This document shows, piece by piece, positions 1-8,239 of a DNA stretch of 21,125 bases (positions are counted from its first letter, which is position 1; each line of letters begins with the position of its first letter). The position numbers and the translations under genes were made by a program. This DNA is from Gnetum montanum (taxonomy: Eukaryota > Streptophyta > Gnetopsida > Gnetales > Gnetaceae), in assembly GCA_015680685.1 (NCBI GenBank), contig MNCI01011902.1, positions 101,071 to 122,195 on the forward strand. The letters run 5' to 3'. The notes under the pieces were generated by a model. It made no database searches. It had not been told where the DNA came from and saw only the letters and a program-made list of their open reading frames with translations.

Positions 1-540
1 TCAAATGTTAAGTTATAAAGTTCTGATTAAGTTATATTACTATCCTTTTGAGGTTCCAACCATCCTCCATTTACCCCAACCCCATCCAATGCACACCCTT
101 CCTAGTATTGTGTTGTCTATAAATCTTGGTCAGAACATGTAATTAAATATTTTTTAGTTTGATGAATGTAAACAATGAGGTGTTAGCTTAGTGATAAGAT
201 TTTTGATTTGAAAGATCTAATTTATAGATTTGATTTTGGTGTGTAATGTTGAGTTATAAAGTTCTAACTAAACTATATTATAATTATTTTGAGGTTTGAA
301 AACATTTGCCCCTTGAAAAAAAGTATTGTATTTTCTATAAATCTTTCTTAGTAATAATTAAATAGTTTTTAGTTTGATGGATGCAAATAATGAAGTGTTA
401 ACCTAGTGGTAAGTCTCTTAATTTGAAAGCTCTAAGTCATGAATTTGATTCTAGTGGACAATGTTGAGTTATATAGTTCTAATTAGGCTATATATCTTAA
501 GGTGTACCCATATTACAATATTTTAGGTTCTAGTAGCCCA
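1..540 (+). repeat. Tandemly duplicated SINE-containing unit (about 215-241 bp period)
   Basis: The same unit occurs about two and a half times head to tail. Anchors are GTTRAGTTATA at 7, 248 and 463, and the head AATGARGTGTTARC at 175 and 390. The step between copies two and three is 215 bp; the first step is 241 bp because the spacer is longer there. The duplicated unit includes both the tRNA-like SINE head and its flank (a TAGTTTGATGRATG segment before each head). This points to tandem duplication of an already inserted SINE, or repeated insertion at the same site. The left end of the array lies outside the window. Confidence 0.75.
175..300 (+). mobile_element. tRNA-derived SINE, copy 1
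   Basis: A box A-like sequence (TAGCTTAGTGA, 184-194) is followed about 32 bp later by a decayed box B (GATTTGATTTT, 227-237; consensus GGTTCGANTCC). This is the internal RNA polymerase III promoter layout of tRNA-derived SINEs. The body continues with GTTGAGTTATAAAGTTCTAA and ends near GAGGTTT. It matches the copies at 390 and 12731 and those on the minus strand near 1072-1398. Box B has lost its CpG, so this copy is probably not transcribable. Confidence 0.65.
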
Positions 541-545
541 TCCAC
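390..545 (+). mobile_element. tRNA-derived SINE, copy 2
   Basis: Same family as the copy at 175, one 215-bp period downstream. The head reads GAAGTGTTAACCTAGTGGTAAG, and the box B-like part GAATTTGATTCTAGTGG is closer to the consensus than in the first copy. The body runs through GTTGAGTTATATAGTTCTAA to TTTTAGGTTCTAGTAGCCC. The shared 3' part (AGGTTCYARYARCC) recurs in the copy at 12731 and helps to define the SINE end. Confidence 0.65.
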
Positions 546-794
546 TTCACTTTCCTTTTCTAAGCTTTTTGGTTGTAGTCTTCCTAGGCCATCAATATTC
601 TTAAACATCAATTTCCACTAAAGGCACCTTTATTTTTTATGTAAATTTTAGGAAAATATCTTGTTGGTTGCATGTCTTGGAGGTACACATAGCCAATGAA
701 AGTCTTGGTACATCCCTTCATAATAGCTTCCAATTTTGATGATAACCTTAACATATAGCTAACTTGACACTAGTAGAACTTATGTAGCACATAG
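546..794. other. AT-rich intergenic stretch, nothing recognised
   Basis: No open frame, RNA gene or repeat unit that I can support. It lies between two SINE copies. Confidence 0.5.
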
Positions 795-880
795 TCAGCG
801 AGGCATTGCTTAGTTGGTTAAAGCATGTAGCTTGTGGTTGTCAAAGGTTCTAGGCATACCTAAGATAGCTTGTGTAGCAC
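795..880 (+). mobile_element. tRNA-derived SINE head, second subfamily
   Basis: GAGGCATTGCTTAGTTGGTTAAAGC supplies box A (TTGCTTAGTTGG, 806-817), and GGTTCTAGGC (846-855) supplies box B at tRNA-like spacing. The head is nearly the same as the one at 1515 (AGGCATTACTCACTTGGTTGAAGC). These two form a subfamily distinct from the GAGGTGTTAGCCTAGTGGTAAG type elsewhere in the window. I cannot place its 3' end. Confidence 0.55.
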
Positions 881-1071
881 AATAGACACTTTAGGTATTA
901 GTCATCATTTTTATTTGAATACTTTAAAAATTATCTTACCACCAATGAGATGGATGATAAGCTCTATCTCCTTAATTGAGTTAGTAGGTATATGTAAAGC
1001 CAAATGGGTATGCTAATTTAGGAGAAGGAGGGTGTTGAACCTCAAAATATAAATATGTTATAGGTATGCTA
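881..1071. other. AT-rich stretch, nothing recognised
   Basis: No supported gene or repeat. It probably includes the tail of the SINE before it. Confidence 0.4.
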
Positions 1072-1222
1072 GTTTTGGGTGTTGGAACCTAAATTAAGTG
1101 ACACATAGGTACAACCCAAGATTTATAAAAGTTTATAAGTTAGTGCTATCTAGTGGAATCAAGCTTATGACCTCGGATTACCAAGCTAAGAACTATACTA
1201 CAAGGCTAACACCTCATTATTA
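1072..1222 (-). mobile_element. tRNA-derived SINE, inverted copy 1
   Basis: On the minus strand, box A is TAGCCTTGTAG (1198-1208) and box B is AGCTTGATTCC (1155-1165). The body ends in GTTCCAACACCC near 1072. The head AATGAGGTGTTAGCC matches the plus-strand copies at 175, 390 and 12731. A second copy of the same arrangement lies 177 bp to the right. Confidence 0.65.
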
Positions 1223-1249
1223 TGGATATGCTAGTTTGGAAAGGATGAG

Positions 1250-1398
1250 GGGATGCTATTGGAACTGAAAATAAGTAAAACATAGGTACATCCCAAGATT
1301 CATAGAAGTTTATAACTCAGTGCTACCTAGTAGAATTGAACCTATGACTTGGGTTTACCAAGCCAAGGCCTGTATCACTAGGCTAATACCTCATTTTT
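1250..1398 (-). mobile_element. tRNA-derived SINE, inverted copy 2
   Basis: Minus-strand box A is TAGCCTAGTGA (1375-1385) and box B is GGTTCAATTCT (1332-1342). The body runs through GAATCTTGGGATGTACCTATG, which is shared with the copy at 1072-1222. The box A starts of the two copies are 177 bp apart and the intervening TATGSTARTTT flank is shared, so the pair looks like a tandem duplication. Confidence 0.65.
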
Positions 1399-1514
1399 TA
1401 TGGGTATGCTAATTTAACAAGCTATTATATATTGTTAAAATTTTCTATTAACTATATGTCTAAGGAATACATAGAGTCATCTAGCTCTAGTTTCAACACC
1501 CCCACCCCCTATCC

Positions 1515-1600
1515 TAATGAGGCATTACTCACTTGGTTGAAGCATCAGGTTTGTAGTTTGTATGTCATAGGTTCGATTCTAAGAGGCTATATGTTCTATA
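1515..1600 (+). mobile_element. tRNA-derived SINE head with near-perfect box B
   Basis: Box A-like TTACTCACTTGG (1525-1536) is followed by GGTTCGATTCT (1570-1580), the best-preserved box B in the window and still carrying its CpG. The head resembles the one at 795. This copy may be younger than the others. The intervening sequence cannot be folded into a full cloverleaf, so it is not a functional tRNA gene. Confidence 0.65.
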
Positions 1601-1930
1601 AATGTAATATATTGGTTATATATTTTAGGAGGTTTATATAGTTAATTTTAGATTTGGATGTGCTCTAGAGCATAAATAGAATGTAAATTTACCTTAAGTA
1701 TGCAAGTACTTTGCAGGAAGAGGTTGTAAGTACCTCAAGTATGATAAGTATTTGGACATGTAAGAGATGACAAGTTTAGTCATAGTTAAGGTGCTTTTAA
1801 ATTATACCTAAAGTTACACAAATTATAATGCTTTTAAATTATGTAACATCCATGTTTCTCTTCTACCACATCTATTTTTTCTCTCTTTAATTTTTATCTA
1901 GTGGATCTAATTTCTCGATAAGGAAATTCT
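1601..1930. other. AT-rich stretch, nothing recognised
   Basis: No open frame or known motif. Two CTCAAGTATG/CTTAAGTATG words near 1693-1742 are too weak to call a repeat. Confidence 0.4.
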
Positions 1931-2275
1931 ATGTTACTTTCAACTTCTTCAACCAATATTGAAATATTTACTTCTTTTATCAATGTAGAAATTTTTGTTG
2001 ATTCTCAAAATATAGATTTACAAGCTAGTAAGGAAAAATTTATGATGTATTCTTCTAATGATGTTGATGCAACTAAAACACTTAATTTTTTTCTTCTTAA
2101 TGATGTATATGATTCATTTGTTGCTGATCTTTCATCATAATATGTGTTCATTCAAATTTTGGATTACCTACCTCATAATGAAAGTTTCATTTCATAGTTA
2201 AATGATGTGATTAAAAACACGACATCCAAGTCCTTCATGTTAAGTATTATTCTCAGTTTTTTGCTTGTTAGGTGA
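1931..2275 (+). pseudogene. Degenerate open frame cut by the LTR element (unidentified)
   Basis: A reading frame opens with ATG at 1931, runs 69 codons to a stop, and then continues in the same frame for about 40 more codons with only one further stop before the LTR begins at 2276. The protein is Ser/Thr- and Asp/Asn-rich with no domain I recognise. It lies on the same strand as the LINE ORF1 relic on the other side of the LTR element (11461 onward), so it could be the N-terminal part of that ORF. However, the first half of the DUF4283-like domain is not visible here, so the join is not established. It may equally be chance openness in AT-rich DNA. Confidence 0.3.
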
Positions 2276-3016
2276 TGAGTAGTAAGGTACCCCTACACTC
2301 AACCACACAAATCATAAGCATTCACACATGATCCAATCGAATTTCATGGATGGGACTAGTTGTGGCATCTAGATTGTTATGCTTTGATTATAGTTCACTA
2401 TCTTCCCACTTGGACTAATGTTAGCTTTGTCATGTATAGTTTAGTCCAAAGTGAGGCATATGATGTTGTCTACTTTCTATGCTACTCCCGATGATGAAAA
2501 GAGATAAATTAATTAAACTAAGGGATAGTGGAAATAAGATCTAAACTAGCATATGGTGATGAGAATCTACACTTAATTGTCTGTACATGTCTTCGACTTC
2601 AGGAAGCTACTTCTGGGATTGCCAAGTGTACGTCACTGGTTGTGCCAAATGATACATCTCTAGATTACCAAGTATTTACACTTAAATGCTTATGTTTAAT
2701 GTGTATACATTTCACTTAATAACAGGAATAGTAAATAACAATAAATGGAAATTTTTAACTAAAGAAAGCATTAAATAATTAAATTAACAATAATCTAAGT
2801 AGATGCTATAATGATGGAAGTAATCTCAATCTTTATTGCCAGTCATGTAACGTGTCCAAGTATGTCACATTGAAACAAAGGTACTATATGATTACAAGCA
2901 TCACATTGTAGGTATGCACTTAGAATAATAGAATTTGAAAGAAGAAACTAAAAACTAGAACTATCTACTAACTATATACTACTTACTACTTTTCTCATCC
3001 GAGCACCCTAGCATGA

Positions 3017-3024
3017 TATTTATA
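3017..3024 (-). promoter_or_regulatory. TATA box of the 3' LTR
   Basis: TATAAATA on the minus strand, about 122 bp inside the LTR start. The same box is at the same relative place in the 5' LTR (11330-11337). Confidence 0.6.
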
Positions 3025-3042
3025 GGCAAGATTCATATAAGA

Positions 3043-3125
3043 TGACGTTGAGTATCTGACATTGCTTATTAGCCCTAATGTTAGGTATGCGACATCAGGG
3101 CTCTGACATCATGTATTTGACGTTG
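3043..3125 (-). promoter_or_regulatory. Six-octamer periodic array in the U3 of the 3' LTR
   Basis: Octamers fitting YRAYRTYR start at 3043, 3057, 3076, 3090, 3104 and 3118: TGACGTTG, TGACATTG, TAATGTTA, CGACATCA, TGACATCA and TGACGTTG. Steps are 14, 19, 14, 14 and 14 bp. The array starts 19 bp upstream of the TATA box in element orientation. Two copies still contain the TGACG word recognised by plant TGA-type bZIP factors. The likely ancestor is the palindrome CGACGTCG. A role in driving element transcription is inferred from position. Confidence 0.6.
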
Positions 3126-3629
3126 GGGCCTTACAATGGTGTCTCATCATAACCCACGACTGAATGAAAACTCATCCTTGAGTTAAAAAAAATGAGGAAC
3201 AAGTTCTTTACAAAATATTAGCAGGTATGGGATTATTAACTGACTCAACAATGAACAAGATTCTTGCATACCATAGTGGTGTAGTATAAAAATGAGATAC
3301 ATTATTACAAAACAAAACCAAAACAAGACTGGGAGGCTCATGTAGTGCCTAGAGGTGGTGGCTCTTCCACTGGCTACTTTCCTTTGTTGCCAGTCCATTG
3401 AAAATTGTATCGATTAAGTAAGGCTTGAAACTTTTCTTCCTCTATCCTTAGGTTGTGCACCATCTAGGCTACTATGTTGATGTGTTTTGGTGCCAGTACA
3501 TCCCAAGGACATGGCAACTACAAAAACATTTGATTCACCTTTACATACCATGCCGCAAACTACTGTTGTTCTTCCTTGAAAGCCCTATCTTTATCTTTGA
3601 GTTCATGATTAGGTTTGAGGCTACATCTT

Positions 3630-5930
3630 TTTGTCCCTAATAACTAGCTTTGACCACCTCTAACTTTGAGTTTGCCACTTGTAACTTTTGTAAAGCATCT
3701 TTTTGATCCACAAACTCTTTCTCATATAGTGCATAGGTGGTTGCCACTTGTTTCTCTAGCTCACTTCTAGGACGACCTACTATTAACATGGAAAGGTTGG
3801 CATATCTAAGGTTAGCCAATGCCATGTATTCTTTTAAATCCTCTATCTATAGAATTCTTCTTGTTGGACCATGACATAACTATCCAAGATGGCCTACCAT
3901 TTAGAATTATGCGATGACAAGGAGCTAATATGGGCCTTAGCCATCTTGATTTCCTTATACATGCCAGCTTCGTCACAAAAGTGCTCTTTTAATTTTTCAT
4001 GTTTTTTAGCCTTGTTTTGTCATGCATTGATCTCAATTGATGAATTTTGGTGAATATCACATACCTCCTTCATGGGGAGGGTTCTATTCTCTCAGACCAA
4101 TCTACTCATATCTTGGTTGATCCTCACTAGTTGTTCTCACAACTAGTGGATGCTTTCTTCTAAGATGTTCTTTTGTTTTTCTATAATGGCCAACCAGGAA
4201 TTCTCTATAGTGAGCTACTTATTTTTCTCTTGGAAAATGGTCAGTGCCTTTTTATACACATGAGATTATGCATTTGCAGTAGAGGTAGTTCAAACTACCA
4301 TCTCTTTCTTCACTTTGTAGCTGCTCTCTCCTTCGCTAGCTTGGTAAGCTCCTCTATCTTGAATTTCTGTAGTTGGTTTGGTATAATAAAATGTGTAGGA
4401 TCTCATCATTCAGCATGTAGGGTAGACAAATCTTCTTGCAATCTTTATATCTCATCTTCTACATGTTCGACTTTGACCTTTACCATGACTAACTTTCCTT
4501 TATTAGTGATGAGGTTTGATTGAGCTGTAGTGACATCGCTAGGGATGTTAAATAGAGTGGTCATCACTTGACCTGTCTATAGCAAATGATCAAGTACATC
4601 CTCATGCATCATAGGAGTCATTGAGGTCTCAGCCAACATTTGTGCATCTCTAATTTCTACCAGATTAGTTGGAGACATAACAAAAACATTGAACAACTCT
4701 TTGATGTGAGCAATGATCACCTCTATTACACCTGTTACATCCTCATGTTATAGCACCACAACTGTGGCACCTTCTCCAATTTCCAATGTGACTTGAAAGG
4801 AAGCAACATTTCTAGAGATCTAGCATGACCATTGAGATATCCCTCCTCTTGACTATATTGAAATCTCTCCCTTTTTTGGATTAGCTGATACGGTGGGCTA
4901 TATGATGTCATCCATNTCCTTTTTTGGATTAGCTGATACGGTGGGCTATATGATGTCATCCATAACTTGGAAGAGATTGGCCTCATCCCTACTTCCCTAG
5001 TTGATAATTTCAATAATCCTCTATAGGTGGCTCATTGATGGTCTATAATCTTGTGGTGATGGTGGTGAAGCTTGTGCTTATGGATTCTACTTAGGCTCTT
5101 GTTGCATTTTTGTTTTTAGTTTTGTCTCCTTTTTAGCTTCTTGTTCCTCACCAAAATCTTTTCTTGGTGCTACAATTTTCAAGAGTTTTGTGAAGCAGGC
5201 ATGCTGAGTCTTCCTAGGGATATCATTAGTATATTCCAAGATTCCAGTGTGCTTGCACAAATTTTTGATCAAATAGGGAAAGAGAAGTGTTGGTCTCTCT
5301 GACTTTGTTTCTTTGAACCATAGTTAAATTTTTGTGAAGTAATATTCTAGAAGGTTGACTAGAAATTTTCCCATTAGAATGACACTTCCCCTAGCCACAT
5401 AAGTCAAGATTTGATTGAGCCCTTTGGTAGGAAATAGGTGGTACATTGCAATCTTAAAGTAGGTTTTCTTTTCCAAACTCATTTCATGGTATGACTTGTC
5501 CTCTTTACCGTACACTCTTCTTAGCCATAATTTCTTTATTTTAGGGTCAGATTTGGTGGATAGGTAAGCAACCTTAGTTCCTTCATTGGGTAGGTTGAGA
5601 GCTATAGTAATGTCCTTGATTGAGTAAGAGACAATCACCTTGTAAATATTAATAGTGTTTCCCTCGTATTTGTTATGCTAGAATTTATGGACTTCACCCA
5701 AGTACCATTCACCACTATCGGACAAGATAGGCCACAATGGGAACACTTTGAGTTGCATTCACACTGCTTCTAGAGCAAACTCCATGAATGGACTAAAGTT
5801 CATTTCCACAATGAACGAAGCCAATGTGGATTTCTTCAAGGTGGTAGCAAGGCAATTAGGGGGCAATGTGAGAAGTTGTCCCTATTTGGGGGCCAGTACT
5901 TCTACCACCTCATCTTGGGCCAATTGCCCA
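3630..5930 (-). pseudogene. Second (non-pol) ORF relic of the element, plant-transposon-like with coiled coil
   Basis: Read on the minus strand, coding character runs from about 5930 down to 3630 in several frames joined by frameshifts. From about 5880 to 5090 one frame holds with few stops. It contains RRVYGKEDKSYHEMSLEKK, ending in LLFPYLIKNLCKHTGI. This resembles the 'putative plant transposon protein' family found in plant retroelements, in which a conserved FP.LI..LC..AG block follows a helical region (family match from memory, not searched). A Lys/Glu-rich stretch follows (5087-5180). Near 3637-3825 is a segment with heptad-like leucines (LEKQVATTYALYEKEF, LQKLQVANSKLEVVK), probably coiled coil. 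Such extra ORFs sit near the 3' end of several plant Gypsy lineages. It has no polymerase or integrase motif. The middle part (about 3830-5010) is too decayed to model. Confidence 0.5.
4870..4963. repeat. 46-bp exact tandem copy around a single N (probable assembly artefact)
   Basis: Positions 4870-4915 and 4918-4963 are identical over 46 bp (CCTTTTTTGGATTAGCTGAT at the start of each), separated by N and T. One ambiguous base between identical ends is what results when two contigs overlap but are not merged. The repeat step is 48 bp, a multiple of three, so the reading frame on the minus strand is kept and the duplication would go unnoticed in translation. Confidence 0.75.
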
Positions 5931-6090
5931 GTAGCAAGGGCCTCTTAATGGATATTGAAAGATTGGGCCTCTTGTTCAGCATGTTCCTCATGTTCTCCTT
6001 ATTAGCTGCATCCACCACATGGACGTTTAATGGCTTTCTACAAGGGTTCATCCTAAGCACCTCTTTTTGGGGCCATATGTAATCAAGCAA

Positions 6091-8239
6091 AAACTAGGTG
6101 TTACCAAGGTTATGTTTATTATCATTAATCAATTCATACCTTAGTCATAACCTTAGTTCATTGAGCTCATAATGTGTATGATTGTAGGGTTAGGAAAATT
6201 TTCAAGAAAAATCCCCCAAAAATGGCTATCTCTTTCTACAACCCTTGCAATTGGTTTCCTTTTTCATTATATGTGGCTTATAATAATTGTTTTGGTCCTG
6301 TGGGTTAGAAAAATTAGATTTTTGGCATTACCAATAGTGAATTTTCATTATAATTCCTAAGGTTTTCAACATCCTTACCCTTATGATACCTTCTAGGCGA
6401 TAGAAAATTTTAGCAAATTGACACAAAGTTTGAATGCAAGCACCCCCCATGAATAAGTTGAACACTTTGGGTTTAAATAGATTTAAATGACATGTTAATT
6501 GGAGTGTTAGAGAGTTAGATATTACAAGTCAAAGATGGAGGTGTAGAGATCTAAGTAGTAAGGAAAACTTTTAAGAACTCCCCTAGTAGCGAATGAGAAA
6601 AATGAAGTTCAAGTTGCATGGGGGTTGTATTTATACATTTTTGTAGACCTAACATTGGGTCGAAAAAAACATCAGGGTCCAACAATTTTGATTTTATGGG
6701 GCTAATGAACATGCAGACTAAATCTTTGGGAGTGATTGGAAGGTTTAAAGTTAAGTTGAGCATTCTAGGTAAGTAAAAAAATTAATTTTAGGCACCAAAA
6801 GTATGATAGGGTGAAGTCGTCAATGTGAAAGCATGAGAATGAGCAAGAAAAAGGCATTAAAAGCTTGAGTGTGGGATAGGTGACTTTCATGATAAGGAAA
6901 ACAATAAAATATAACAATTTGAGTGTTTGGAAGGTGAAAAATGGTGTGGGCATGTTAAACAAGTACAAGTCACAAAAGTTACACAAGTGGATCCTCCCCA
7001 AAGTAAGCTCTACCCTATGTTGCCCTTTTGTAACCACACCTATAATGTTCATAGGCATTAGAGGGGTTGAATGCAACACATACCTATGAAACAATAAAAC
7101 ACACATGTGAAACCACCAAGTTAAGATAAAAGCTCTATGTCACATACAACCACAAGTTATGAACATTCGGACAATGAGATGAGATGGACCACAGAAGGGA
7201 TCATGGAAATCGAGACATGAGGTGTTGTACCATGGTCACAATGAAACCTTGTGTGTTATTAATGGTTAAATAACCATGTGTCCTTCTACCCAAGATTCAA
7301 ACCAAGTTCAAACCACATTGCAGTGACATTACAGTATTTCATCCCAACGATGGATATCCATAAGACCATCAAAGTCACAAGGAGTAACATCACTTGGCAT
7401 TTTGTCTAAGGGAGGAGCGGTATTATGGCACAATTATTGGATTTGTTTTTGGAATTTTGAGTAGCCACCAACCTTCAAGCATGGGTACATGTCTTTCCAA
7501 TGGGACCTATAGAAGTTTATTCAGTTTCGATTTAAGTTGCTCTTACTTCTATTTTTCATTAAATCTACAAGGATATGGCTACAACCTCAGCAACATGATA
7601 GAACATATAGAAGTAGCCAAAGAGAATCCACAAATCCCCTTGATGTGACACCATTTACATTCTACCTTGGTTCTACACTCTTTTGTCCAAACATAATGAT
7701 TATAAAGTTACTTTTAGTTGGATGATGGAAAGATTACCATTATGACTAGAGCAAGAACCTCTTATTAATGAAATGGGTGGATGAATGTTATGGTTCCAAT
7801 GTTTGAATAATCAGTCCCTTATGAGTCGATAACATAGAGAAAACCTCACCTCATTGGGCAACATAATTAATAGTAAGATGAAAAACAAAGAAAATAAAAT
7901 CAACTAGAAAAATAGGAAAAATGGGTCAAGAAATAGGAAATTGAATAAAATTGTAGAAAATAAAAGATAAAAAGCACTTAAAAATCCTGAAGATGAGAAT
8001 GGGGGATAACCCCCATGACTAAACATTTGGATGTGGCTAAGATTAGTAAGTGGATGAATAGGATCCATGCATGTATGAAATGTTGGGAACCTTTCATGCC
8101 CTAGCCACTGGGTGCCTGTTGGTGGTGTGGTGGCTAGGTAGAAAAATTTTTGATCAAAAACCTGATTGTTATATGTATGGTGGGTCAGGATATAAGGCAT
8201 GTGAACATTATGGATGGTTGACCCATGATTGCACCCTTA
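6091..8239. other. Middle internal region of the element, unassigned
   Basis: About 2.1 kb with no coding signature on either strand that I can support. Open stretches on both strands (for example 6765-7106 minus and 7394-7648 plus) lack motifs, and their composition looks like chance. The only structured part is a TATA box with octamer-like words at 6628-6690. Reverse transcriptase or integrase motifs would be expected about here in an autonomous element; I did not see any. Confidence 0.5.
6628..6690 (-). promoter_or_regulatory. Internal promoter-like block (TATA plus octamer-like words)
   Basis: TATAAATA on the minus strand (6628-6635) is followed, upstream in element orientation, by TAACATTG (6650), AAACATCA (6667) and CAACAATT (6680). 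The first fits the LTR octamer pattern fully, the second at seven of eight positions and the third at six. The gap from TATA to the first word is 14 bp, against 17-19 bp in the LTRs. It lies about 700 bp upstream of the second ORF relic. It could be a nested, decayed LTR of a relative or an internal promoter. Confidence 0.35.

Larger units (their letters stand above)
2276..3146 (-). repeat. 3' LTR of the main element
   Basis: Aligns along its whole length with 10590-11459. On the plus strand it opens TGAGTAGTAAGG and ends GTGTCTCA, so in element orientation it starts TGAGACACC, giving the expected TG...CA ends. Shared blocks include GGATGGGACTAGTTGTGGCA, AAAGAGATAAATTAATTAAA and TTTATTGCCAGTCATGTAAC. 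In element orientation it has a short U3 (about 120 bp) with an octamer array, a TATA box at 3017-3024, and a long R/U5. No clear polypurine tract adjoins it at 3147 onward. Confidence 0.88.

Noticed and set aside
806-855. Functional tRNA gene
   Set aside because: Box A and box B are present but acceptor, D and anticodon stems do not form. The head is repeated as part of a SINE family.
2271-2275. Target-site duplication of the main element
   Set aside because: GGTGA on the left does not match TATAC on the right (11460-11464), nor do neighbouring offsets.
3043-3125. CRISPR array, because of regular short repeats
   Set aside because: Units are 14 bp with 8-bp motifs, far too short; the position at an LTR TATA box and the eukaryotic context give a better explanation.
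3147-3200. Polypurine tract next to the 3' LTR
   Set aside because: In element orientation this stretch is not purine-rich; it is either lost by mutation or not recognisable.
4173-4523. Open frame of 116 codons on the plus strand
   Set aside because: It is the reverse of the second ORF relic. The minus strand shows charged, helix-like sequence here, so this frame is a shadow.
6765-7106. Open frame of 113 codons on the minus strand
   Set aside because: It is hydrophobic and Phe/Leu-rich with no motif that I recognise and no continuation in neighbouring frames. It lies inside the unassigned part of the element.
7394-7648. Open frame of 84 codons on the plus strand
   Set aside because: No start context, motif or domain, and it lies antisense to the element. 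AT-rich DNA gives such frames by chance.
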